Shown here: one piece after another, positions 8,792-16,058 of the stretch
How the letters are laid out: the number at the start of each line of letters is the position of its first letter
Position numbering within the stretch: position 1 is the first letter of the stretch
NCBI RefSeq assembly: GCF_039543645.1
Contig: NZ_BAABKD010000002.1
Coordinates: forward strand, 186,001-250,000
From: Paenalcaligenes hermetiae
GTDB lineage: Bacteria; Pseudomonadota; Gammaproteobacteria; Burkholderiales; Burkholderiaceae_B
Length of the DNA: 64,000 bases
Reading direction: 5' to 3'
The notes under the pieces: generated by a model
The model's database searches: none
What the model saw: only the letters and a program-made list of their open reading frames with translations
Told to the model about the DNA's origin: nothing
Position numbers and translations under genes: made by a program

Positions 8792-9532
8792 ATGCAAAAA
8801 CGTATCCCTGTCACTCCCGACTCAATGCGTTGCTCAACATGTATGTTAAGTGAGCTTTGCTTACCCTTAGGTATGCCAGCTCCAGAGCTAAATAAACTCG
8901 ACGAACTCATACAAGAACGCATCCGCTTGAGCAAAGGTAGTCCTCTTTTTCATTTAGGAGATCCTGCCGAAGCGGTCTATGCATTACGTTCGGGCAGCAT
9001 TAAAACTCAACTTGAAGACGCAACGGGACAAGTCCAAATTACTGGATTTTTACTGCCAGGCGAAATCGTAGGCATGGATGGACTATTGAACAACACCCAG
9101 GTATCCCATGCTATTGCACTGGAAGACAGCGAGGTCTGCGTGATGCGCCTTGATGATTTTGATCGCCTTGCCATGCAACTACCCATGCTGCAAACACAGC
9201 TACGTCGCTTGATGAGTAAAGAAATCAATCGCTCTCACAGCATCATGATGACTTTAGGTTCATTACGCTCCGAGCAGCGCTTAGCCGCTTTTTTAATCAA
9301 CATGTCAGACCGCCTCACGGCTTTGGGCTATTCACCCTACGAATTTATTTTGCGTATGAGCCGAGAAGAAATCGGCAATTTTCTTGGGTTAACATTAGAG
9401 ACGGTTAGCCGCTTATTTTCGCGCTTTGCGCGCGAAGGCCTGCTTGAAATCCAACAACGTGATGTTAAGCTGCTAAATTTACCTACTCTGCATGCCTTAG
9501 CCGGCACAGAATGTTCAAGCCACGCTTATTAA
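8792..9532 (+). CDS. fnr: FNR-type oxygen-sensing transcriptional regulator
   Basis: Crp/Fnr-family global regulator that is active when its oxygen-labile [4Fe-4S] cluster is intact. The 246 residues carry the N-terminal cluster cysteines C14, C17 and C23 (CSTC then C after five residues) and a fourth cysteine near 116. A cyclic-nucleotide-type beta barrel and a C-terminal helix-turn-helix follow. The recognition helix LTLETVSRLFSRF keeps the ExxSR pattern that reads TTGAT half-sites. A GGAG site lies 13 bases before the ATG. The gene is convergent with the cbb3 oxidase cluster, whose ccoI end carries a matching FNR box, so oxygen control of that cluster is the natural role. Confidence 0.93.
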   Translation: MQKRIPVTPDSMRCSTCMLSELCLPLGMPAPELNKLDELIQERIRLSKGSPLFHLGDPAEAVYALRSGSIKTQLEDATGQVQITGFLLPGEIVGMDGLLNNTQVSHAIALEDSEVCVMRLDDFDRLAMQLPMLQTQLRRLMSKEINRSHSIMMTLGSLRSEQRLAAFLINMSDRLTALGYSPYEFILRMSREEIGNFLGLTLETVSRLFSRFAREGLLEIQQRDVKLLNLPTLHALAGTECSSHAY

Positions 9533-9551
9533 CCCCCATTGCAGCACCTAT

Positions 9552-9582
9552 AAAAAACCCAATCAAATGATTGGGTTTTTTT
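9552..9582. terminator. Bidirectional terminator between fnr and ccoH
   Basis: AACCCAATC pairs with GATTGGGTT around AAAT, with an A-run on the left and a T-run on the right. It serves both fnr (+) and the convergent cco cluster (-). Confidence 0.85.
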
Positions 9583-9584
9583 CG

Positions 9585-9809
9585 CTAAGAAGCGGATCTA
9601 TCTGCGGTTGGCGCGACCTCAGTCACCGGCACAACCTGTAAGCCCCGTTTTACAGCACCACCTGATAATGGCTCATCAAAATTAGCTACTGCTAAGTAAA
9701 TTGTATAAATGCAAGCCACCACAACAATAGCAGGGCCTGCCATCAATAACCAAGGCCAAGGCTCTTTGTACCATGGGCCCTTGTCTTCACGCACGGGTCT
9801 GGAGCTCAT
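9585..9809 (-). CDS. ccoH: FixH/CcoH-like cbb3 oxidase assembly protein
   Basis: Small single-span membrane protein (74 residues) at the end of the cco cluster. The segment WYKEPWPWLLMAGPAIVVVA is the FixH-family transmembrane signature, and NFDEPL follows the span. CcoH helps assemble or stabilise the cbb3 oxidase. The usual DDYYK-type motif after the helix is replaced here by SGGAVKRGLQ, and the periplasmic part is very short, so this is a reduced family member. The start has a GGGGG-rich ribosome site and follows ccoG by nine bases. Confidence 0.75.
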   Translation of the reverse strand: MSSRPVREDKGPWYKEPWPWLLMAGPAIVVVACIYTIYLAVANFDEPLSGGAVKRGLQVVPVTEVAPTADRSAS

Positions 9810-9818
9810 AAGTCCCCC

Positions 9819-11327
9819 TTAATTTGGAACATAAAAATTAGACGTATCTGAAGCCATAGATTTCCGGTTGTCTTCAGATACGGACTGGGCTCGAATTGTA
9901 ATCGGGTGCATTCCGTTAGCTAAGCCACTGTCATAAGGAATCTGCACTACCACTGGAATCTGCTCTGTGGATGCCGGAGGTAATACAAACATGTCTTTAC
10001 CATTATCTGCACGTTTAATAAGGATATTAGCAATCCCTTCTGCAGAGATTTGAATCGTTACGGGCTCTTCCGCCGTGTTGACTAATTGCAAACGATACAC
10101 GTTTTCAATTAAGCCCCCTGCCACTTCACGCCCTAACAAACCGCGATCACGGATGATATTCATTTTTAGCGTGTCGCGCGTCAACATCGAGAAAATCAGC
10201 ACCCCCGTCACAATCACTAGCAAAGAGATATAGATTAATACTCGTGGGCGGAACATGCGCTTGCGCGCTTCGGCTTGTGTCAGTCGCTCGCTAATGGCTC
10301 GTCCTGAAGTATAACGAATTAGATCTTGCTCGTAGCCCATTTTCTCCATGACCTGATTACAGACGTCTGCACAAGCGCCACAGCCAATACACATGTATTG
10401 AAGACCCTCTCGGATATCAATCCCGGTCGGACAAACCTGCACACAAAGGCTACAGTTAATACAGTCACCTAGGCCTTTTTCTTTGTGATCGACTTTTTTA
10501 GAACGGGGCCCCCGAGGCTCACCACGTACATAATCATAGCTCACCACAAAGGTGTCATCATCCACCATAGCGCTTTGGAAGCGGGCATATGGACAGGCAT
10601 AACGACAGATAGACTCACGTAAAAACCCAGCAAAACTTAGGGTCGCACCACTATAAAGCCAGAACCAGAACCACTGCCATGGACCTAGAGTTAGCGCCAT
10701 AAAATGGCCGGGCAGCTCACGGATAGGAGCAAAATAACCAATAAAGGTGAATCCTGTCCATAACGAGAACAGAATCCATAAACTGTGTTTAGTAAATTTG
10801 ATACGGAATTTTTTGAAATTCCAAGGCTGCTCGTCTAAGCGAATCCGTTGAACGCGATCCCCCTCGACTTTACGCTCGATCCACATCATGATTTTGGTGT
10901 AGACCGACTGCGGACAGGCATAGCCACAAAATAGTCGTCCTGCTATTGCGGTAAATAAAAATAACGCATAAGCAGAAATAATGAGTAAAACCGTCAGATA
11001 AATCACATCTTGGGGCCATAAAACCATACCAAATAGGTAGAATTTTCTGGCTCCAAGATCAAACAATACGGCTTGACGCCCGTTCCACTGCAACCAAGGC
11101 AACCCATAAAAGATAATCTGGGTAAAGTAAATCATCAATATGCGAATATTGTCGAATTTACCTTTTACAGAACGGGCATAAATCCGCCCATGTCCGTCTT
11201 CGAGGATTTTCTCCAGTTGCGGTGAAGCCCTTGTGGCAACCTGTTTTTCCAGTCGAGGTGGTTGCCAAGCAGGAGCCTGGGATTGGTCTTGACCGTTTTC
11301 GGGTGCTTTAGGAGCTTCACTGCTCAT
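9819..11327 (-). CDS. ccoG: cbb3 oxidase copper-assembly protein CcoG (polyferredoxin)
   Basis: CcoG (RdxA/FixG) is an inner-membrane iron-sulfur protein that reduces copper for insertion into the cbb3 oxidase. The 502 residues show several membrane helices, the cysteine segments GYACPQS and CRYACPYARF, then a double ferredoxin domain. The first ferredoxin motif is CINCSLCVQVCP and the second is CIGCGACADVC. A C-terminal immunoglobulin-like IG_FixC domain completes the usual architecture and length. It lies between ccoP and ccoH in the same orientation, as in typical cco clusters. Confidence 0.95.
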   Translation of the reverse strand: MSSEAPKAPENGQDQSQAPAWQPPRLEKQVATRASPQLEKILEDGHGRIYARSVKGKFDNIRILMIYFTQIIFYGLPWLQWNGRQAVLFDLGARKFYLFGMVLWPQDVIYLTVLLIISAYALFLFTAIAGRLFCGYACPQSVYTKIMMWIERKVEGDRVQRIRLDEQPWNFKKFRIKFTKHSLWILFSLWTGFTFIGYFAPIRELPGHFMALTLGPWQWFWFWLYSGATLSFAGFLRESICRYACPYARFQSAMVDDDTFVVSYDYVRGEPRGPRSKKVDHKEKGLGDCINCSLCVQVCPTGIDIREGLQYMCIGCGACADVCNQVMEKMGYEQDLIRYTSGRAISERLTQAEARKRMFRPRVLIYISLLVIVTGVLIFSMLTRDTLKMNIIRDRGLLGREVAGGLIENVYRLQLVNTAEEPVTIQISAEGIANILIKRADNGKDMFVLPPASTEQIPVVVQIPYDSGLANGMHPITIRAQSVSEDNRKSMASDTSNFYVPN

Positions 11328-11359
11328 GATTATTAACCTTTAAGACAAAAAGACATGGA

Positions 11360-12265
11360 TTATTGTTCTACGTTAGATAAACCCCATACCCAACCCGCCA
11401 ACAAACGGATTTGCTCGGGTGATAATAGGTTTTTCTGGGCTGGCATTTGGTTATCGCGACCGTTCATAATCCCATACACGATGGTTTCTTCAGAGCTGCC
11501 ATATAACCACACACCGTCGGTGAGATCTGGTGCACCTAGCAATTGATTACCTTTAGCATCAGCACCGTGACACGCCACACAGAATTGATCAAAGAGCTTT
11601 TTACCAGGAGCCACGCGCGTCTGATCATGCGCCAGATTATTCAAAGAGCGAACATATTGAGCAATCTCAGAAGCTTGGGCTGGTGTCATCAAGTTTTGAT
11701 GCGCCGTCATGATGCCACGACGACCATTGGTAATGGTTTGCAGAATTTGCTCTGGCTCCCCACCCCACAACCACGTTTTATCCGTCAAGTTCGGGAAAGA
11801 GGGGCTACCTTGAGCATCCGATCCGTGACACTGTGCACAGTTATTCAGGAATAGACGCTGACCAATAGCACGAGCCTCTTCGTCCTTAGCGATATCGGTG
11901 ATTGGCATGTCCGCATATTTTTGGAAAATGGGCTGGACCATGGCTTCAATTTTTTCCTGATCTGCTTTGACCTCTTTGGCCGCGTTGGTTTTCAACAAGC
12001 CCTCGAAGCTACCCAGACCGGGATACAGCACCCAATAGCCCAATGCAATCGCACTGAGAATCAAATACATCGAAACCCACCAACGTGGTAATGGTGTGTC
12101 GTATTCAGTAATACCATCCCAAATATGACCGGTATCACTGATCGCCTCGCCTTTCTTGGCTTGGCCTTTTAGTTGGCTAAAGAGCACGTATAGACAGAAC
12201 GCTACCCCACCTAGGGCAATGGTCGTAATCCAAATGCTCCAGCCGACGCTGAAAAAATCACTCAT
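11360..12265 (-). CDS. ccoP: cbb3 oxidase diheme subunit CcoP
   Basis: Membrane-anchored diheme cytochrome c that feeds electrons to the oxidase core. The 301-residue protein has two N-terminal membrane helices (about 9-30 and 62-80) linked by the conserved IWDGITEYDTPLPRWW segment. Two periplasmic heme-c domains follow, with CAQCH (143-147) and CVACH (229-233). The start codon overlaps the ccoQ stop by eight bases, so translation is coupled. Confidence 0.95.
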   Translation of the reverse strand: MSDFFSVGWSIWITTIALGGVAFCLYVLFSQLKGQAKKGEAISDTGHIWDGITEYDTPLPRWWVSMYLILSAIALGYWVLYPGLGSFEGLLKTNAAKEVKADQEKIEAMVQPIFQKYADMPITDIAKDEEARAIGQRLFLNNCAQCHGSDAQGSPSFPNLTDKTWLWGGEPEQILQTITNGRRGIMTAHQNLMTPAQASEIAQYVRSLNNLAHDQTRVAPGKKLFDQFCVACHGADAKGNQLLGAPDLTDGVWLYGSSEETIVYGIMNGRDNQMPAQKNLLSPEQIRLLAGWVWGLSNVEQ

Positions 12266-12437
12266 TTGAACCCCCTACTTTCTGCTTTTGATCTTCCACT
12301 TCATCGGGAAGATCAAAAGGCAGCATAGATGCATCATGGTTAGCTTTGGCACGGCCTTTCGACCATGCCCAAGCAACAATTCCTAAAAAGGTTAGTAAAG
12401 CTAGTGCTGTGGCAATTCCATTTAAGATGCCAACCAT
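12258..12437 (-). CDS. ccoQ: cbb3 oxidase small subunit CcoQ
   Basis: A 59-codon gene between ccoO and ccoP. Its ATG shares one base with the ccoO stop (TAATG) and its TGA lies inside the ccoP start, so it fills the space exactly. The product begins MVGILNGIATALALLTFLGI, a single membrane helix, followed by VAWAWSKGRAKANHD and an acidic tail. The helix followed by W and a basic stretch is the CcoQ/FixQ pattern. CcoQ stabilises the association of CcoP with the oxidase core. Position, size and topology all agree. Confidence 0.92.
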   Translation of the reverse strand: MVGILNGIATALALLTFLGIVAWAWSKGRAKANHDASMLPFDLPDEVEDQKQKVGGSNE

Positions 12438-13096
12438 TAGCGTCTCCCTTCGGCCACAGCCGCTTCAGCAGCAGCACGACCTTGAACTCCTAAACCTTGT
12501 AAATAGGCCACCAATGCATCTTCTTCGGTTTTACCTTTCAGGGCATTGGGTGCTTTAGCAATTTCTTCGTCGGTGTACGGTACGCCCAATTTACGTAAAA
12601 CTTCCATACGTTTTTGTACGTCCCAACCTTCTACAGAATTATGCTGTAACCAAGGATACGCCGGCATATTGGATTCACGTACCACATCGCGCGGATTGCG
12701 AAGGTGAATACGGTGCCATTCGTCGGTATAACGTTGACCTACACGTGCCAAGTCAGGACCGGTACGCTTGGAGCCCCACAAAAAGGGGTGATCGTACACG
12801 GATTCTCCGGCCAATGAGTATGGGCCATAACGACGAACCTCGGACTCCAACATACGGATTTGCTGGGAGTGACAACCTACGCATCCCTCACGGATATAGA
12901 TGTCACGCCCAATCAGGCGTAGTGGCTCGTAGGGTTTAACCCCTTCAGTAGGAGTGGTTGTTGAGTGTTGGAAAAACAAAGGGACAATCTGTACCAGTCC
13001 AGCCATCGCAATCACGATGAAGGTACAAATCATCAACAAACCAACGTTTGTTTCCACGGTAGCGTGGGAAAAAAACTTTTTCTTCTCGTTAGACAT
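12437..13096 (-). CDS. ccoO: cbb3 oxidase monoheme subunit CcoO
   Basis: Membrane-anchored monoheme cytochrome c of the cbb3 terminal oxidase. The 219 residues start with a cytoplasmic tail and one helix near 17-40. The heme motif CVGCHSQQIR begins at C72 (C72, C75, H76). The conserved segment YSLAGESVYDHPFLWGSKRTGPDLARVG follows in two overlapping parts, and PAYPWL provides the distal methionine region. It lies nine bases after ccoN. Confidence 0.95.
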   Translation of the reverse strand: MSNEKKKFFSHATVETNVGLLMICTFIVIAMAGLVQIVPLFFQHSTTTPTEGVKPYEPLRLIGRDIYIREGCVGCHSQQIRMLESEVRRYGPYSLAGESVYDHPFLWGSKRTGPDLARVGQRYTDEWHRIHLRNPRDVVRESNMPAYPWLQHNSVEGWDVQKRMEVLRKLGVPYTDEEIAKAPNALKGKTEEDALVAYLQGLGVQGRAAAEAAVAEGRR

Positions 13097-13105
13097 GATC
13101 TATCC

Positions 13106-14593
13106 TTAGCCTGCAGCGACTTCAGCAGGGCCAACTAAGCCGGGTTCACGAGCGCCTGGGTTTTTCAAAGGTACAACAGGGTTAACACGCTGCTGGCCCT
13201 TGATGGTCATGAGTGTGTTAATGAGCATCAAAACAGCACCCGATAAGAACATCACACCACCCAAAGCACGAATTGCGTAGAAAGGATAGGTTGCTTTTAC
13301 GCCTTCAACAAAGCTGTAGATTAGCATCCCATCTTCTCCAGTAGCACGCCACATTAGGCCCTGCATTACACCTGAAATCCACATTGCGGAGATGTAAAGC
13401 ACCACACCTAAAGTAGCTAACCAGAAGTGGAGCTCAACCCACTGTGGCTTAGCCATGGAGATACGACCATACAAACGAGGAATCATGTAATACAAGGAAC
13501 CAAATGTCACCATTGCCACCCAGCCTAAAGCGCCGGAGTGAACGTGACCAACGGTCCAGTCTGTATAGTGTGACAAGGCGTTTACGGTACGAATAGCCAT
13601 CATCGAACCCTCGAAAGTGGACATACCGTAGAAAGACACAGCCACAACCAAGAACTTCAAGATGGGATCAGTACGTAAGCGGTTCCAAGCACCAGACAAG
13701 GTCATAATCCCGTTAATCATACCGCCCCAAGAAGGAGCCAATAGGATTAAAGAGAAAGCCATCCCTAAAGACTGAGTCCAGTCTGGTAGAGAGGTATAGT
13801 GCAAGTGGTGCGAGCCTGCCCACATGTACGTAAAAGCGAGTGCCCAGAAGTGAACAATAGATAAGCGATAGGAGTAAATGGGACGCTCAGCTTGCTTAGG
13901 CACGAAGTAGTACATCATCCCTAAAAAGCTCGTGGTCAAGAAAAAGCCCACGGCGTTATGCCCATACCACCATTGCACCATCGCATCCTGCACACCAGAG
14001 TAAGCAGAATAGGACTTCCACAAGGAGACTGGGAGCTCCATGTTATTAAAGATGTGCAATACCGCAATAACGATAATAAATGCACCAAAGAACCAGTTCG
14101 CCACATAAATATGGCTGACACGACGTTTTACCAATGTGCCAAAAAACACAATGATATAACATACCCAAACCGCCAAAATGAGTAAATCGATTGGCCACTC
14201 GAGCTCAGCGTATTCTTTGCTGCTGGTAAAACCTTGGGGTAGTGTTAGCAAAGCCCCTACCATCGCGGTTTGCCAACCCCAGAAGGTAAAAGATGCCAAT
14301 TTGCCTGCAAACAAACGTGTTTGACAGGTGCGCTGCGCCACATAATACGATGTAGCAAAAAGTGCGCTACCACCAAAGGCAAAAATCACCAAGTTCGTAT
14401 GTAATGGACGGATACGACCATACGTGAACCACGGTGTCTCGAAGTTTAATTCAGGCCAGATGAGTTGCAAGGCGATCAGTACCCCGACCCCCATGCCAAC
14501 TACAGCCCACACTACGGACATCACAGCGAACTGTCGGACGACCCCGTAGTTGAAGACTTCGGCCTGTTTTCCGACAACATCGGAAGTGCCCAT
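13106..14593 (-). CDS. ccoN: cbb3 oxidase catalytic subunit CcoN
   Basis: Heme-copper oxidase subunit I of the C family, which reduces oxygen with high affinity. The protein is about 495 residues of membrane helices carrying the histidines for the low-spin heme, the high-spin heme and CuB; TNLVIFAFGG and WWYGHNAVGFFLT are clear subunit-I blocks. I start at the ATG at 14593 (MGTSDVVGKQ), because a GAGGGG ribosome site ends six bases upstream. The ATG seven codons further upstream would bury that site. The 184 bases back to ccoS hold no clear FNR box. Confidence 0.95.
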   Translation of the reverse strand: MGTSDVVGKQAEVFNYGVVRQFAVMSVVWAVVGMGVGVLIALQLIWPELNFETPWFTYGRIRPLHTNLVIFAFGGSALFATSYYVAQRTCQTRLFAGKLASFTFWGWQTAMVGALLTLPQGFTSSKEYAELEWPIDLLILAVWVCYIIVFFGTLVKRRVSHIYVANWFFGAFIIVIAVLHIFNNMELPVSLWKSYSAYSGVQDAMVQWWYGHNAVGFFLTTSFLGMMYYFVPKQAERPIYSYRLSIVHFWALAFTYMWAGSHHLHYTSLPDWTQSLGMAFSLILLAPSWGGMINGIMTLSGAWNRLRTDPILKFLVVAVSFYGMSTFEGSMMAIRTVNALSHYTDWTVGHVHSGALGWVAMVTFGSLYYMIPRLYGRISMAKPQWVELHFWLATLGVVLYISAMWISGVMQGLMWRATGEDGMLIYSFVEGVKATYPFYAIRALGGVMFLSGAVLMLINTLMTIKGQQRVNPVVPLKNPGAREPGLVGPAEVAAG

Positions 14594-14777
14594 TTGCTTC
14601 CCCTCTTTTAACAAATGTTAATACAAACTAATGACCGAGCTGTATTTGCCCACTGCCCGGTGTACTACGTGCCTATGGCTACATAATACATTCATAATAA
14701 ACACATAAACTAACCGTTGGGATTTAGCATAAACCCCATTAACGAATTAGTTTATGTAAAACGATTGTAACCAAGCG

Positions 14778-14942
14778 TTATTTTTCATCAACACCGGTAC
14801 TATCGTCATCCTGAAGTATGGATTCACCCGCTTTGTTTGCGTCTTCGAACTGTCCTGAAAAAACAGCCCACCATAATGCCACAGCGATGAACAGCACAAA
14901 TAGCAAAGACAGTGGAATTAATAAAAACATGGAGTCCAACAT
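14778..14942 (-). CDS. ccoS: cbb3 oxidase maturation protein CcoS
   Basis: Small membrane protein (54 residues) required for cofactor insertion into the cbb3 oxidase. The N-terminus MLDSMFLLIPLSLLFVLFI, then AVALWWAVFSGQFED, is the CcoS signature, followed by an acidic tail ending near DDDSTG. I start at the ATG at 14942, two bases after the stop of the ccoI-like gene, so the two are translationally coupled. An upstream in-frame start would add 22 residues overlapping that gene and does not fit the family. Confidence 0.92.
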   Translation of the reverse strand: MLDSMFLLIPLSLLFVLFIAVALWWAVFSGQFEDANKAGESILQDDDSTGVDEK

Positions 14943-14944
14943 AA

Positions 14945-15904
14945 TTACACCGTTTGATGTGAAGCGAGTTGTGCTGCTTGCTGAAGGCGCTGGCGATACA
15001 AGCGCCACGAATTATAAGCAACTAATAGCGAAGATAACAGCATAGAGATCGCCGCCACCCATGGGGCTACTAAACCTATAGCAGCTAAAGGCGTCATCAA
15101 CAGATGCCATGCTATAGATCCATACAAATTCTGTTTTGATATCGATGTGGTTTTATTGGCTACGTTCTGTAGCTCTGTATCCGTTTCTGCAGGACTAACA
15201 CTAATACCTGCATGAGCTGATGCTACTGCCGTCGGTACGGCCATGGATAAAGCACAGGGACAGCTCATCACAAATAAAGCGACAACAACGGCAATCGCAT
15301 GCTCAGGTCGATAATAAAACCAGACCACACCAAATACAACTGCCAATATCACCTGAATCAGGACAAACCAAAACGCAATGCGATTTGAGTGTTGAGTCAA
15401 TGTGGCACGTAGTTGTTCTATATAAGTATGCGCCTGACCACGATGAATAGATTGACGAGCACATAGTTCCAGATAGCGTGCCGTTAGTAAAAACGCCACA
15501 AACATGGTAACAGAGTCAAAGTAGACTTCGCCCTGCCCTGTCCACGTTGTAATAACACTGGGGATAAAAGCGACCACAATCCCTAAAGCAACAGGTACAT
15601 CCATGCCGACTTTGCCGCGTTTTAAACTTTGCCAGGCGCCTTTCCAAATAGGGATAGCACAGTACATCATAACAGGCACCGTTAACAACAAGGCCGCCCA
15701 GTTCATGAGGTAGATTGCAGAGTCAAGGGTAACTAAGGTGTCAGGCTGCATGGAGTCCGAACGCAAATACCCCGGAAAAGCCAACGTCATTACCTGCATC
15801 ATCATTAACCAAGCCAGCCCCAAACGGGCGAGCATACGCCGCCTATGCAGACGATCGGCAGCGGACAGATCAGCAGGAATGGTAAAAATGGAATATGCGC
15901 GCAT
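14945..15904 (-). CDS. ccoI: Miniaturised CcoI-like copper P-type ATPase lacking all cytosolic catalytic domains
   Basis: An uninterrupted 319-codon gene whose product matches the membrane part of CcoI/FixI copper ATPases. About eight helices are visible: near 25-45, 63-85, 98-120, 127-147, 176-198, 202-230, 259-278 and 280-302. S214-C215-P216-C217-A218 is the copper-binding CPC motif, and the M288/S292 pair and NSWRL of the last helix are kept. Missing are the N-terminal metal-binding domain, the actuator domain with TGE (a linker of about 27 residues stands there) and the whole phosphorylation/ATP domain with DKTGT (about 28 residues stand there). It cannot be an ATPase. It heads the cco cluster and couples to ccoS. 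The ATG at 15904 leaves a 6-8 base leader after the predicted transcription start; an ATG at 15835 with an AGGCGG site is an alternative. Confidence 0.85.
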   Translation of the reverse strand: MRAYSIFTIPADLSAADRLHRRRMLARLGLAWLMMMQVMTLAFPGYLRSDSMQPDTLVTLDSAIYLMNWAALLLTVPVMMYCAIPIWKGAWQSLKRGKVGMDVPVALGIVVAFIPSVITTWTGQGEVYFDSVTMFVAFLLTARYLELCARQSIHRGQAHTYIEQLRATLTQHSNRIAFWFVLIQVILAVVFGVVWFYYRPEHAIAVVVALFVMSCPCALSMAVPTAVASAHAGISVSPAETDTELQNVANKTTSISKQNLYGSIAWHLLMTPLAAIGLVAPWVAAISMLLSSLLVAYNSWRLYRQRLQQAAQLASHQTV

Positions 15905-15918
15905 AAGTATCGGACTAT

Positions 15919-15958
15919 ATTATAACAAATAAGAATATAGCTTTTCGATTTAGATCAA
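15919..15958 (-). promoter_or_regulatory. FNR-dependent class II promoter for ccoI-ccoS
   Basis: On the minus strand TTGATCTAAATCGA (15958-15945) matches the FNR consensus TTGATnnnnATCAA at 9 of 10 positions. A perfect TATAAT (15924-15919) follows. The predicted start near 15910-15912 puts the box centre at about -40 to -41.5, the standard activating position. No good -35 hexamer is present, as expected for an activated promoter. Confidence 0.75.
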
Positions 15959-15980
15959 ACAAATAAAATATAGCTCAATA

Positions 15981-16009
15981 AAAAAGCCCTTAAACAAGTT
16001 TAAGGGCTT
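15981..16009 (-). terminator. Rho-independent terminator of aceA
   Basis: A perfect 12-base inverted repeat, AAGCCCTTAAAC and GTTTAAGGGCTT (15984-16009), is followed on the minus strand by TTTTTATT. It lies 50 bases after the aceA stop and insulates the cco promoter. Confidence 0.85.
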
Positions 16010-16058
16010 ATAGACTAAGACGACAACTCCTGTTCTATTATGTCGTACAGCAACCGCA

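Noticed and set aside
14761..14774. A possible FNR box (ACGATTGTAACCAA) between ccoS and ccoN
   Set aside because: Three of ten defined bases deviate and no well-placed -10 follows, so it is not better than chance in an AT-rich gap.
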